Below are positions 1 through 5,490 of a DNA stretch of 5,681 bases, one piece after another (position 1 is the stretch's first letter; every line of letters starts with the position of its first letter). The translations under genes and the position numbers were made by a program. The notes beneath the pieces are model-generated. The model worked only from the letters and a program-made list of their open reading frames with translations, had not been told where the DNA came from and did not search any database. The DNA comes from Flavobacteriales bacterium UBA2426 (GTDB lineage Bacteria > Bacteroidota > Bacteroidia > Flavobacteriales_F > PHOS-HE28): positions 1-5,681 of the forward strand of contig DDRC01000117.1 of assembly GCA_002342985.1 (NCBI GenBank), in the 5' to 3' direction.

Positions 1-2
1 CT

Positions 3-284
3 ACAAGGAACGTGGCATCTTCCCCTAACATGCCGTCCGATGTCGTGCGGATCCGGAGTGTGGTGAATGCAGATACCCCTGTGGACCGCCGCCATGGCCT
101 GCAGCTGGTGATGCATGCCGACCTGAGGCGGAACAAGCTGTCGGTGCTCTCCGTGATGGGCTCCGCACGCATCGGCTACCGCCAAGGCGCTCGGATCGCC
201 TGGCAGCTGCCGAAGGGTGAAGTGGTAATCCGACTTGACCGCTTGGACAACGCACGCTGCAACCCGGGGCTCCTGCCGGCATGA
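3..284 (+). CDS. 3' end of an unidentified protein, possibly with a T9SS type A C-terminal sorting domain (partial at left edge)
   Basis: The frame is open from the window edge to a TGA at 282-284, so the gene probably starts outside the window; a GTG at 12 and ATG at 30 are only internal candidates. Third codon positions are GC-rich, as in the clear genes downstream. The translated tail has features reminiscent of the type A sorting domain that directs Bacteroidota proteins through the type IX secretion system: an early SPNMPSDVVRI (compare PNPxxDxxxI), a central LSVLSVMGSARI (compare V.D..Gr.v), and LPKGEVVIRLDR (compare LPaGxYvvRl). The spacing between these blocks is longer than usual, and the last 15 residues do not match the normal ending, so the copy may be divergent or decayed. 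Alternatively this is a chance open frame; another frame ends in YKERGIFP and a TAA at 26-28 and could instead be the true 3' end of the upstream gene. Confidence 0.4.
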   Translation, partial: TRNVASSPNMPSDVVRIRSVVNADTPVDRRHGLQLVMHADLRRNKLSVLSVMGSARIGYRQGARIAWQLPKGEVVIRLDRLDNARCNPGLLPA

Positions 285-342
285 CGGGCAAGCGGCCGAC
301 AATGATCCTGGAAGGAAAGAGGGGGGCGTCCTGGGAAGCGCT

Positions 343-365
343 GGGCCGGTGCCGATGACCGGCCC
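343..365. other. GC-rich hairpin (8-bp perfect stem)
   Basis: GGGCCGGT at 343-350 is exactly complementary to ACCGGCCC at 358-365, with a 7-base loop. It lies 14 bases before a second, stronger hairpin. No T-run follows it on either strand, so alone it is not a terminator. It could be part of a tandem 3'-end structure for the gene ending at 284, or of a small structured RNA. Function is unknown. Confidence 0.4.
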
Positions 366-379
366 GCCCCCTCGATCTG

Positions 380-411
380 GAGCCCTGGGCAATCGCCCGG
401 GGCTCTCTCCT
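380..411 (+). terminator. Terminator-like hairpin with pyrimidine-rich tail
   Basis: GAGCCCTGGGC (380-390) pairs with GCCCGGGGCTC (395-405) around an AATC tetraloop: 11 base pairs including one T:G wobble. The plus-strand tail TCTCTCCTTC is pyrimidine-rich but is not a true T-run, while the minus-strand flank is purine/C-rich. This favours termination of plus-strand transcription, about 95 bases after the stop codon at 284. The weak T content keeps confidence moderate. Confidence 0.45.
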
Positions 412-700
412 TCACGCCGGTGCCCCCCTCAGTCCCCCTCGGTGCCGATCACGACCGATCCGCATCCCAGCCCGCACGGATCCGCTCGCGCTCATGCATT
501 GATCCGATGCCACCGCACGGTCTCCAGCCCAACGGCCTCGCCGCACCCGCCACTGTAAAGCGCGGCGTCCGTGCCTTCCGGCACCGGACATCAGCGTGAG
601 CACCGATATCATGAGTCCTAGGCGTGCCTCGGAGGTTACCCGAAAATCCCTCCATGACGGAATCGAACACGGCTGCATGCGGCTACCGGCAGCTCAGGGC
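406..700. other. Gene-free stretch
   Basis: I see no convincing gene between the terminator-like hairpin and the end of the tryptophanase remnant. Open frames cross it on both strands, but their translations are rich in Arg, Pro, Ser and Ala with no recognisable motif, as expected of GC-rich non-coding DNA. Contents worth noting: the hexamer GATCCG three times (457, 479 and 502) and an imperfect hairpin at 567-589 (GTCC/GGAC plus GTGCC/GGCAC, one bulged C, TTCC loop). The hairpin lies about 110 bases beyond the tnaA remnant's stop codon on the minus strand and could be an old 3'-end structure. It may be eroded sequence, in line with the pseudogene beside it. Confidence 0.5.
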
Positions 701-1158
701 TCAGGCCTGCTCGATGCGCTCGAAATGCGCGGTGAAGTGCCTGAGGAAACGCGGCTCCTTGATGATGCGGTAGCCCCTCACCTGCCCGCGGGTGCGCATG
801 ATCTCCTCGAAGGTCTCGGCCACGTATTCCATGTGGCTTTGGGTGTACACGCGGCGCGGGATGGCCAGGCGCACCAGTTCCATGGGCGAGGGCTTCAGTG
901 AACCATCGGGGAGATAGGTGCCGAACATGACAGAGCCGATCTCCACGCTGCGGATGCCGCCCAGGCGGTAGAGCTCGCACACGAGCGCCTGGCCGGGATA
1001 CTGCTGCGGCGGGATGTGCGGATAGAGGGACTTGGCATCGATGTACACCGCATGGCCCGCTGCGGAGCGAAATGGCGGTACCCCCATGGAAGCAACTGCT
1101 CGCCCTGCCAAGTGGTGCTGTGGTTGCGGTAGTCCAGGCAGTGGGCATCAGGCCGATC
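701..1158 (-). pseudogene. tnaA: Tryptophanase C-terminal remnant (truncated, frameshifted)
   Basis: Read on the minus strand from about 1087 to the TGA at 701-703, the translation matches the C-terminal part of tryptophanase, the PLP enzyme that splits tryptophan into indole, pyruvate and ammonia. Recognisable blocks are AGHAVYIDAKSLYPHIPPQQ, ALVCELYRLGGIRSVEIGS, ELVRLAIPRRVYTQSHMEY and a terminal EPRFLRHFTAHFERIEQA. The CELYR...VEIGS block favours tryptophanase over tyrosine phenol-lyase. The conserved Arg of RLxIPR is kept. Upstream the match appears to continue in another frame (CLDYRNHSTTWQGEQLL, about 1140-1090). Restoring one base near 1089 would read GEQLLAMGVP, so a one-base deletion is likely. 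That frame meets a TAG at 1164-1162. A normal enzyme has about 460-470 residues; only about 150 are traceable, and the N-terminal part with the PLP-binding lysine is absent. TTG and ATG codons could start a short product, but it could not be an active enzyme. The missing 5' part would lie where the efflux operon now begins. Confidence 0.85.
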
Positions 1159-1190
1159 CGCCTAGGTGGCCAATGTCACCGTACAGGTAT

Positions 1191-1210
1191 GTTAATGTTC
1201 ACTTACTTTG
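1191..1210 (+). promoter_or_regulatory. Candidate promoter with overlapping TetR-type operator
   Basis: This is an AT-rich patch in GC-rich surroundings, directly before the operon. TTACTTTG at 1203-1210 matches the Bacteroidota -7 consensus TAnnTTTG at 7 of 8 positions and would give a leader of about 20 bases before the ATG at 1234. I see no convincing -33 TTG element at the usual spacing. GTTAATGT/TCACTTAC at 1191-1206 is an imperfect palindrome (5 of 7 positions symmetric in each arm, TT centre) and overlaps the -7 element, where a TetR-family repressor would be expected to block initiation. Inferred from sequence and context only. Confidence 0.4.
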
Positions 1211-1233
1211 TGCCGTTCAAACAGATCACGATC

Positions 1234-1647
1234 ATGAACGGACAACGGAACATCGCCATCGGCTTCCTCACCATGGGGGCCTTCATGCTCTACGGCTTCC
1301 TGCTCATCTACCTGCGCGACTTCGCCCCCGACAAGCAGGCGTGGGTGGACAGCTACAGTGTGGGCAAGCACTTCGAGGCACGCCTGGCCCATGTGCATGG
1401 CAACCTCTTCGCCTTCCTCAATGTGGTGATGGGCTACCTGCTGCTCCACTTCGGCGAACGGCTGCGATGGTCCGCGCTCACGTCCTGGCTGGGGCTCATC
1501 GGCCTCCTGATGCCCCTCGGCATCCTCGCTGAAGTTTATCTGGGTGCACCTCCCGTGTTCGTCCTCATCAGCGCGCTGGCCATGACCGCTTCGGTCTTCC
1601 TGCTCGGCACAGCCTTCTTCCACCTCAAGCCACACCATGGACATTAA
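1234..1647 (+). CDS. Small four-helix inner-membrane protein, unknown function
   Basis: This 137-residue protein has four predicted transmembrane helices (about residues 7-26, 52-72, 82-100 and 105-128). It has a polar loop after helix 1 (DFAPDKQAWVDSYSVGKHFEAR) and a His-rich C-terminus (KPHHGH). Helix 2 opens with LAHVHGNLFAFLN, whose two His and one Asn inside or at the edge of the membrane could bind a metal or cofactor, or merely be structural. I do not recognise the family. The ATG at 1234 is chosen because the frame upstream (open to 1072) runs through the promoter candidate and the tryptophanase remnant; ATGs at 1189 and 1195 are possible but less likely. There is no strong Shine-Dalgarno, which is common in Bacteroidota. 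The gene is first in the operon and overlaps the TetR gene by 11 bases, so the two are surely co-transcribed and probably translationally coupled. It may be an accessory of the pump or a target of the same repressor. Confidence 0.8.
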   Translation: MNGQRNIAIGFLTMGAFMLYGFLLIYLRDFAPDKQAWVDSYSVGKHFEARLAHVHGNLFAFLNVVMGYLLLHFGERLRWSALTSWLGLIGLLMPLGILAEVYLGAPPVFVLISALAMTASVFLLGTAFFHLKPHHGH

Positions 1648-2218
1648 GCCGCGCCAACTGGAGATCATCGAAGCCGCCGGACAACTGGTGACCGAGGATG
1701 GTTTCGCAGCGCTCACCACCAAGCGCCTGGCCGAACGCATGCACTTCACGGAAGCGGCGCTCTACCGGCACTTCAAGAGCAAGGAGGAGATCCTGGTGAC
1801 CATGCTGCATCACCTTGCTGAGAACATCGATGAGCGGCTTGGGCGTGTGGCCGACGAGCATACGGACCCGGTGGAGCGCGTCCGGGCCATGTTCGACAGC
1901 CAGTTCACCTACTTCCAGAAGAACCCGCAATACCTGATGGCCATTTTCGCCACAGGAATGCTGGAAGCCTCACACGGCATCGATACCGGCATTGAGCGCA
2001 TCATGGTGGCAAAGCGCCGCCACCTGCTCAACGCGATCAAGGACGGGCAACGATCGGGTGACTTCACCTCGGACCACTCGGCCGAAACGATCGGTCACAT
2101 CCTCATGGGCACGTTCCGCCTGCACATGCTGCAATGGCGCATGAGCGCCCGCTCCTTCGATGTACGCCGGAAAGGCATGGCCCTCATCGCTGCCACCCTG
2201 GACCTCATCACCCGCTGA
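1637..2218 (+). CDS. TetR/AcrR-family transcriptional repressor
   Basis: At 193 residues this is a typical TetR-family length. The N-terminal DNA-binding domain spans about residues 6-53: helix 1 (QLEIIEAAGQLVTEDGF), then the helix-turn-helix TTKRLAERMHFTEAALYRHF (27-46) and the customary KSKEEIL that opens helix 4. The residues ALYRHF are the family signature of the recognition helix. Residues about 55-193 form an all-helical ligand-binding and dimerisation domain, divergent as usual. In this family the repressor dimer leaves its operator when a small molecule, often a pump substrate, binds the C-terminal pocket. Its place inside the operon it probably controls, before the channel, adaptor and pump genes, indicates negative autoregulation; the palindrome at 1191-1206 is the best operator candidate in view. 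The start at 1637 overlaps the preceding gene by 11 bases and gives the full helix 1. The next gene begins 6 bases after the stop. The ligand cannot be read from the sequence. Confidence 0.93.
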   Translation: MDIKPRQLEIIEAAGQLVTEDGFAALTTKRLAERMHFTEAALYRHFKSKEEILVTMLHHLAENIDERLGRVADEHTDPVERVRAMFDSQFTYFQKNPQYLMAIFATGMLEASHGIDTGIERIMVAKRRHLLNAIKDGQRSGDFTSDHSAETIGHILMGTFRLHMLQWRMSARSFDVRRKGMALIAATLDLITR

Positions 2219-2224
2219 GCCGCC

Positions 2225-2641
2225 ATGGGAACCAGTAAACTTCCACGCATCGTCCTCGGCTTGGTGGTCATCGCCTTCGGCGCGCTCACCCTCTTCCTGA
2301 GCGCCTCCGTGCTGCTGGACCTCTTCGGCATCCGCGAACGCGAGTCGCCTTATGTGCCTGCGGTGGTGATCGCCAACCTGTTCGCGTCCCTTCTGTACCT
2401 ACCTGCCGGTGCAGGCCTGCTGATGAAGCGACGCTGGTCGGCCCCGCTGCTGGCCGCTGCTGTGGGCGTGCTGCTCGTGGGCGCCTTGATTCTCGCCTTG
2501 CATGTCACGGAAGGCGGTGCATACCGCACGGCCACCATTGGAGCGCTCACGTTCCGGACGCTGCTCACGTGGGCCTTCCACCTCCTGGCGCGCCGGGCCT
2601 TGTGCCACACTGAACAACCTGCTGAACGCTTCCACGCATGA
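2225..2641 (+). CDS. Small four-helix membrane protein, unknown function
   Basis: The product has 138 residues and four hydrophobic segments (about 8-32, 44-67, 72-93 and 102-122). Short charged loops separate them (GIRERESPY after helix 1, MKRRW after helix 2, HVTEGGAYRT after helix 3), and the C-terminal tail is polar. LLDLFGIRERESPYVPAVVIAN and the later GGAYRTATIGALTFR resemble small uncharacterised membrane proteins I recall from flavobacterial genomes, but I cannot name a family with certainty and no catalytic motif is visible. It is not obviously a duplicate of the four-helix protein at 1234-1647: the loop motifs differ and it lacks the HVHGN motif. It starts 6 bases after the TetR stop, and its TGA overlaps the ATG of the lipoprotein gene (ATGA at 2638-2641), so it belongs to the same transcript. 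A role tied to the lipoprotein or the pump is inference from position alone. Confidence 0.8.
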   Translation: MGTSKLPRIVLGLVVIAFGALTLFLSASVLLDLFGIRERESPYVPAVVIANLFASLLYLPAGAGLLMKRRWSAPLLAAAVGVLLVGALILALHVTEGGAYRTATIGALTFRTLLTWAFHLLARRALCHTEQPAERFHA

Positions 2642-3093
2642 ACCGCATCTTACTTCCCCTCCTCCTCCTGGCGATCGCCGCGTTCTATGGCAGCTGTGGT
2701 GAACACACCCACGAGGCCGCTGCACACGCCGACCACACGACCAGCCCAGCGGACAGCACCCCGGCTACGGACCACGACGACCTGCCCCCCGTTACCCTCA
2801 ACAACGGCCTGCGCTGGCAAGCCAATCCGGAGACCACCGCGGGCATTGCCAACATGGTGGGCATACTCGCTGCCTACGATCCATCGACCGGTGACCCCAA
2901 GGCGCTGAAGGCCGCACTGGAGGAGGAGTTCGGGCTCATTTTCGAGCGTTGCACCATGACCGGCGAAGCGCACAACCAGTTGCACAACTACTTACTACCC
3001 ATCCACCACCAGCTGCGCGAGTTTGAGGCCACCGACGTACAACGCAACGCCTTGGGCGAGCACTTGGCAGCGTACGGCAACTACTTTGAATGA
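2638..3093 (+). CDS. His-rich lipoprotein with Cys-Met-His motif, possible periplasmic metal-binding protein
   Basis: The 151-residue product starts with a lipoprotein signal: MNR, a hydrophobic run (about 4-16), then YGSC with C20 as the likely lipidated residue; the lipobox is loose, as is usual in Bacteroidota. A flexible His/Asp/Thr-rich linker follows (H23, H25, H30, H33, H46, D47, D48). From about residue 50 a folded, mostly helical domain contains LNNGLRWQANPETTAGI and then CTMTGEAHNQLHNYLLPIHH (105-124). The spacing C105-T-M107-x-G-x2-H112-x3-H116 offers soft and borderline metal ligands, and the His linker adds more. I recall similar small lipoproteins with LDNGxKW and CTMxGxxHxxLH blocks in Bacteroidota, some beside heavy-metal efflux genes, but no function is assigned that I know of. 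Metal binding is inference. It is joined by ATGA overlaps to the genes on both sides, so its synthesis is coupled to the channel protein it precedes. Confidence 0.85.
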   Translation: MNRILLPLLLLAIAAFYGSCGEHTHEAAAHADHTTSPADSTPATDHDDLPPVTLNNGLRWQANPETTAGIANMVGILAAYDPSTGDPKALKAALEEEFGLIFERCTMTGEAHNQLHNYLLPIHHQLREFEATDVQRNALGEHLAAYGNYFE

Positions 3094-4427
3094 TGCGCCT
3101 GGTCAGCTCCATACGGCCCTTCCTGGGCGCGGCGATGTTAGCCTGGTCACTCGTTGCCACTGCACAGCAACCCACCTCCGTGCTGTCGCTGCAGGCGTGC
3201 ATCGACCAGGCGCTGGTCAACGACCAACGTGTGCGCGCTGCGGAGATCGACCAACGCATGGCCGGGGCGCGGGTGGACGAGCAACGCGCCGGCCTGTTGC
3301 CCAAGGTGCGGGCGCTGGCGGATATGCGGCACTATGCGCAGTTGCCCTATCAACTGCTTCCCTCTTCCTTCTTCGGTGGTCCCGAAGGCGTGTACCGCGA
3401 GATCCAGTTCGGCACACCGGACAACATTTCCATGAACGTGCAGGCCCAGTTGCCTTTGGTGGATGTAGGTAGCTGGGAGAGCATCCATGTGGCGCGCGAG
3501 GCGGAACGCCTGGCTGGCATCCAACGCGAACGCGGCCGCGAAGAGGTGGTGCTGGATGTGAGCAATGCGTACTACAATGCCCAGGTGCTCCAGGCACGCC
3601 GCACGTTCCTGGACAGCAACCTGCAGAGCACCGAGGCCATGCTCCGGAACGTGGAACTGCTCCACGCGCAACTGCTGGCGCGGGGCACCGATGTAGATCG
3701 GCTACGACTGCAACGCGACCAATTGCGCACCCAGCTTGAACGCGTGGGGGCCCAACAGGAACAGGTGCTCGACCTCATGCGCCTGATCACGGGCCTCCCC
3801 GCCGATGCGCCGTTGGCCACAGAACCTGCTTCACCGTCCGCGAACCCTGCACCGGCAACACCAAGACCCACCGCCGGACTGCGCCTCGCCGAACAGACCA
3901 TGCTGCTCCGTCATGCGGAGATCCGCCTGTTGAAACGATCGCGCCTGCCTTCCCTCCAAGGCTATGGTTTGCTGGGCAACACCGGCTTCGGCCCCATCGG
4001 CAGCGAGGGTCGCTACGACTTCTATCCCGTAAGCTACTTCGGAGCCACCCTGCAAGTGCCTCTCTTCAATGGCACGGTGATCACCCGCAACGCGGCACAG
4101 AAGGAACTGGAGTTGGAACGCGCCGGTCTGCTGCGCGATGCGGTGGCCGACCGTGAAGGCTTGGAACAACGACGCGCCGCGCGTGACGAGGCCCTTGCCT
4201 TCCGTACGCTCGCTGATGCGGAAGCGCAGCTCACACTGGCTGACCGCATCCGCCGCAGCACTCTGCTGCAACATGCGGAAGGGGTGGCAACGCTCACCGA
4301 CCTGCTGCTGGCCGACCAGGCCGTGCGTGAAGGCCAACAGCTGTACATCGATGCCTTGGTGCAACTGCGCAAGGCCCAACTGGAACTGGCGCGCCTCAAC
4401 GGCACGCTGCTGAACGAACGCCCATGA
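3090..4427 (+). CDS. TolC-family outer-membrane efflux channel
   Basis: This is the outer-membrane exit duct of the tripartite exporter, acting as a trimer that receives substrate from the adaptor and pump encoded next. It has 445 residues, normal for the family. Residues 1-25 form a signal peptide ending ATA-Q. Two outer-membrane efflux protein repeats follow. The first (about 33-235) opens with the classic LSLQACIDQALVNDQRVRAA and ends at LMRLITGLP. A Pro/Ala-rich linker (about 240-262) leads to the second (about 263-440), which ends with the family-typical GVATLTDLLLADQAV...LARLNG. The membrane-strand regions are about 84-122 and 290-328 (YPVSYFGATLQVPLFNG). Long Ala/Arg/Glu/Leu-rich helices between them form the periplasmic tunnel. 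No N-terminal lipid-attachment Cys is present, unlike OprM. Start codons at 3090 and 3093 (ATGATG) both overlap the lipoprotein stop; the first gives the ATGA arrangement used elsewhere in the operon. The substrate cannot be told from this subunit. Confidence 0.93.
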   Translation: MMRLVSSIRPFLGAAMLAWSLVATAQQPTSVLSLQACIDQALVNDQRVRAAEIDQRMAGARVDEQRAGLLPKVRALADMRHYAQLPYQLLPSSFFGGPEGVYREIQFGTPDNISMNVQAQLPLVDVGSWESIHVAREAERLAGIQRERGREEVVLDVSNAYYNAQVLQARRTFLDSNLQSTEAMLRNVELLHAQLLARGTDVDRLRLQRDQLRTQLERVGAQQEQVLDLMRLITGLPADAPLATEPASPSANPAPATPRPTAGLRLAEQTMLLRHAEIRLLKRSRLPSLQGYGLLGNTGFGPIGSEGRYDFYPVSYFGATLQVPLFNGTVITRNAAQKELELERAGLLRDAVADREGLEQRRAARDEALAFRTLADAEAQLTLADRIRRSTLLQHAEGVATLTDLLLADQAVREGQQLYIDALVQLRKAQLELARLNGTLLNERP

Positions 4428-5464
4428 AACGCTGGATGCTCTGGATCGGATTGATCGCCTTGCTGGCGCTCACCGTGGTGAAACTGGCCCTGAACAAGCG
4501 GACGGTGATCGAACGCGTGTACCGGCACGACAAGCACGCCCCCGTGCATGTAACTGTTGAAGCCGTGCTGGCAGGGAGAGGTGGGCAAGGGCCGCGATAT
4601 GGCGGCACCATTGTGCCGGTGCGCGAAGGACGCGTAATGGCCGAGGTGCCAGGTCGCGTGCTACACGTTGCCGTCCGCGAGGGTCAGCAGGTGCGCAAGG
4701 GCGACCTGCTCGCACAGCTCGACGGTGAATTCCTGCGCCTACAGCAGGAAGCGGCACTGGTCCAGGTGGCGGCGCTTGAAAAGGACCTAGCGCGCTATCG
4801 CGTGCTCACCGCCGCTGATGCGGTGCAAGGAGTTCAGCTGGAGAAGACCGAACAGGCCCTGCACAGTGCGCGCATCCAACTGGCAAACGTTACCGAGCAG
4901 CTCCAACGCACCACCATCCGCGCGCCCTTCGATGGCGAGGTGACCCAACTGTTGGTGCAGGAGGGTTCGGTGGTGGCGCCGTCCATGCCCGTGGCCACGC
5001 TCAGTGACCCGCGCGAGTTGGAGGTGCTGCTCCACGTCAACGAGAAGGATGTCGCCCAGTTCCAGCATGGACAGACCGTGCAGGTGACCATGGGTGATCG
5101 GTCCACACCATTCACCGGTACGGTACACAGCATCGGCCGGCGAGGCGATGTGGCGAACCGTTTCCCCGTGCGCATCGCACTGTCGGCCGACACCCGCATC
5201 GTGGCCGGGATGTCCACCACGGTGATACTGCCCAACTCCACAACAGTTGATCAGGTTACCATTCCGGCCCGTGCTCTTTTGGGCTCCGCCATCGAACCGG
5301 AGGTGTATGTGGTGCGCGACAGTGTGGCCCGCCGCATGCCCATTGCGGTGGCCACCGCCGGCGATGGAAGGATGATCGTGCAGCGGGGGCTTACGGCAGG
5401 CGACCTCGTTGTGACCAGCGGTGCCGTGAGCCTGCACGATGGCGCCCGTGTGACCTACCGATGA
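4424..5464 (+). CDS. RND efflux periplasmic adaptor (membrane fusion protein)
   Basis: This adaptor links the inner-membrane RND pump to the TolC channel. It has 346 residues, near the short end for the family. Residues 5-22 are a single hydrophobic anchor after MKR, with no lipobox, so it probably stays attached to the inner membrane. The first half of the barrel-sandwich (lipoyl-like) domain is at about 68-100 (EGRVMAEVPGRVLHVAVREG, then QQVRKGDLLAQLD). A short alpha-helical hairpin spans about 101-160. The second lipoyl half is at 163-194 (TTIRAPFDGEVTQLLVQEGS). A beta-barrel domain follows at about 198-269, including VAGMSTTVIL, and a membrane-proximal domain at about 276-345 with the usual IPARALLG and LTAGDLVVTSGAVSLHDG. 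There is no His/Met-rich extension of the kind seen in CusB-type metal adaptors, which favours the drug/hydrophobe (HAE1) class. Its ATG overlaps the channel gene stop (ATGA, 4424-4427), and its own stop overlaps a mini-ORF start (ATGA, 5461-5464). Confidence 0.93.
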   Translation: MKRWMLWIGLIALLALTVVKLALNKRTVIERVYRHDKHAPVHVTVEAVLAGRGGQGPRYGGTIVPVREGRVMAEVPGRVLHVAVREGQQVRKGDLLAQLDGEFLRLQQEAALVQVAALEKDLARYRVLTAADAVQGVQLEKTEQALHSARIQLANVTEQLQRTTIRAPFDGEVTQLLVQEGSVVAPSMPVATLSDPRELEVLLHVNEKDVAQFQHGQTVQVTMGDRSTPFTGTVHSIGRRGDVANRFPVRIALSADTRIVAGMSTTVILPNSTTVDQVTIPARALLGSAIEPEVYVVRDSVARRMPIAVATAGDGRMIVQRGLTAGDLVVTSGAVSLHDGARVTYR

Positions 5465-5490
5465 ACAACGCGCATCCCGCAAGGCCATGA
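5461..5490 (+). other. Nine-codon mini-ORF bridging adaptor and pump genes
   Basis: An ATG at 5461 overlaps the adaptor stop as ATGA and opens a frame coding MNNAHPARP. This ends in a TGA at 5488-5490, which itself overlaps the pump ATG at 5487 as ATGA. The 22-base gap between adaptor and pump is therefore spanned exactly by a tiny frame with the same stop/start overlap used at the 2638, 3090 and 4424 junctions. It could keep ribosomes engaged across the gap (translational coupling), or be coincidence. The peptide itself is unlikely to have a function. Confidence 0.35.

Noticed and set aside
457..507. Three copies of GATCCG (457, 479, 502), two forming a GATCCG...CGGATC inverted pair
   Set aside because: A hexamer repeated in GC-rich DNA, with irregular spacing and no extended arms; not enough to call a repeat array, operator or CRISPR.
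652..672. Minus-strand GTTCGATTCC, resembling the T-loop of a tRNA
   Set aside because: The flanking bases do not form the 5-bp T stem (CCGTG against CCGTC), and no acceptor, D or anticodon arm can be built around it.
636..1148. Minus-strand 170-codon frame overlapping the tryptophanase remnant
   Set aside because: It is a different frame from the one carrying the tryptophanase match; its Arg/Pro/His-rich translation is a shadow.
1072..1233. Extended N-terminus for the first operon gene (open frame from 1072)
   Set aside because: The extension runs through the tnaA remnant and the promoter candidate; the ATG at 1234 gives a normal N-terminus directly before helix 1.
1192..1749. Minus-strand open frame of 185 codons opposite the first operon gene and the TetR start
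   Set aside because: The two plus-strand genes there have clear membrane and helix-turn-helix features; the antisense translation shows no family resemblance.
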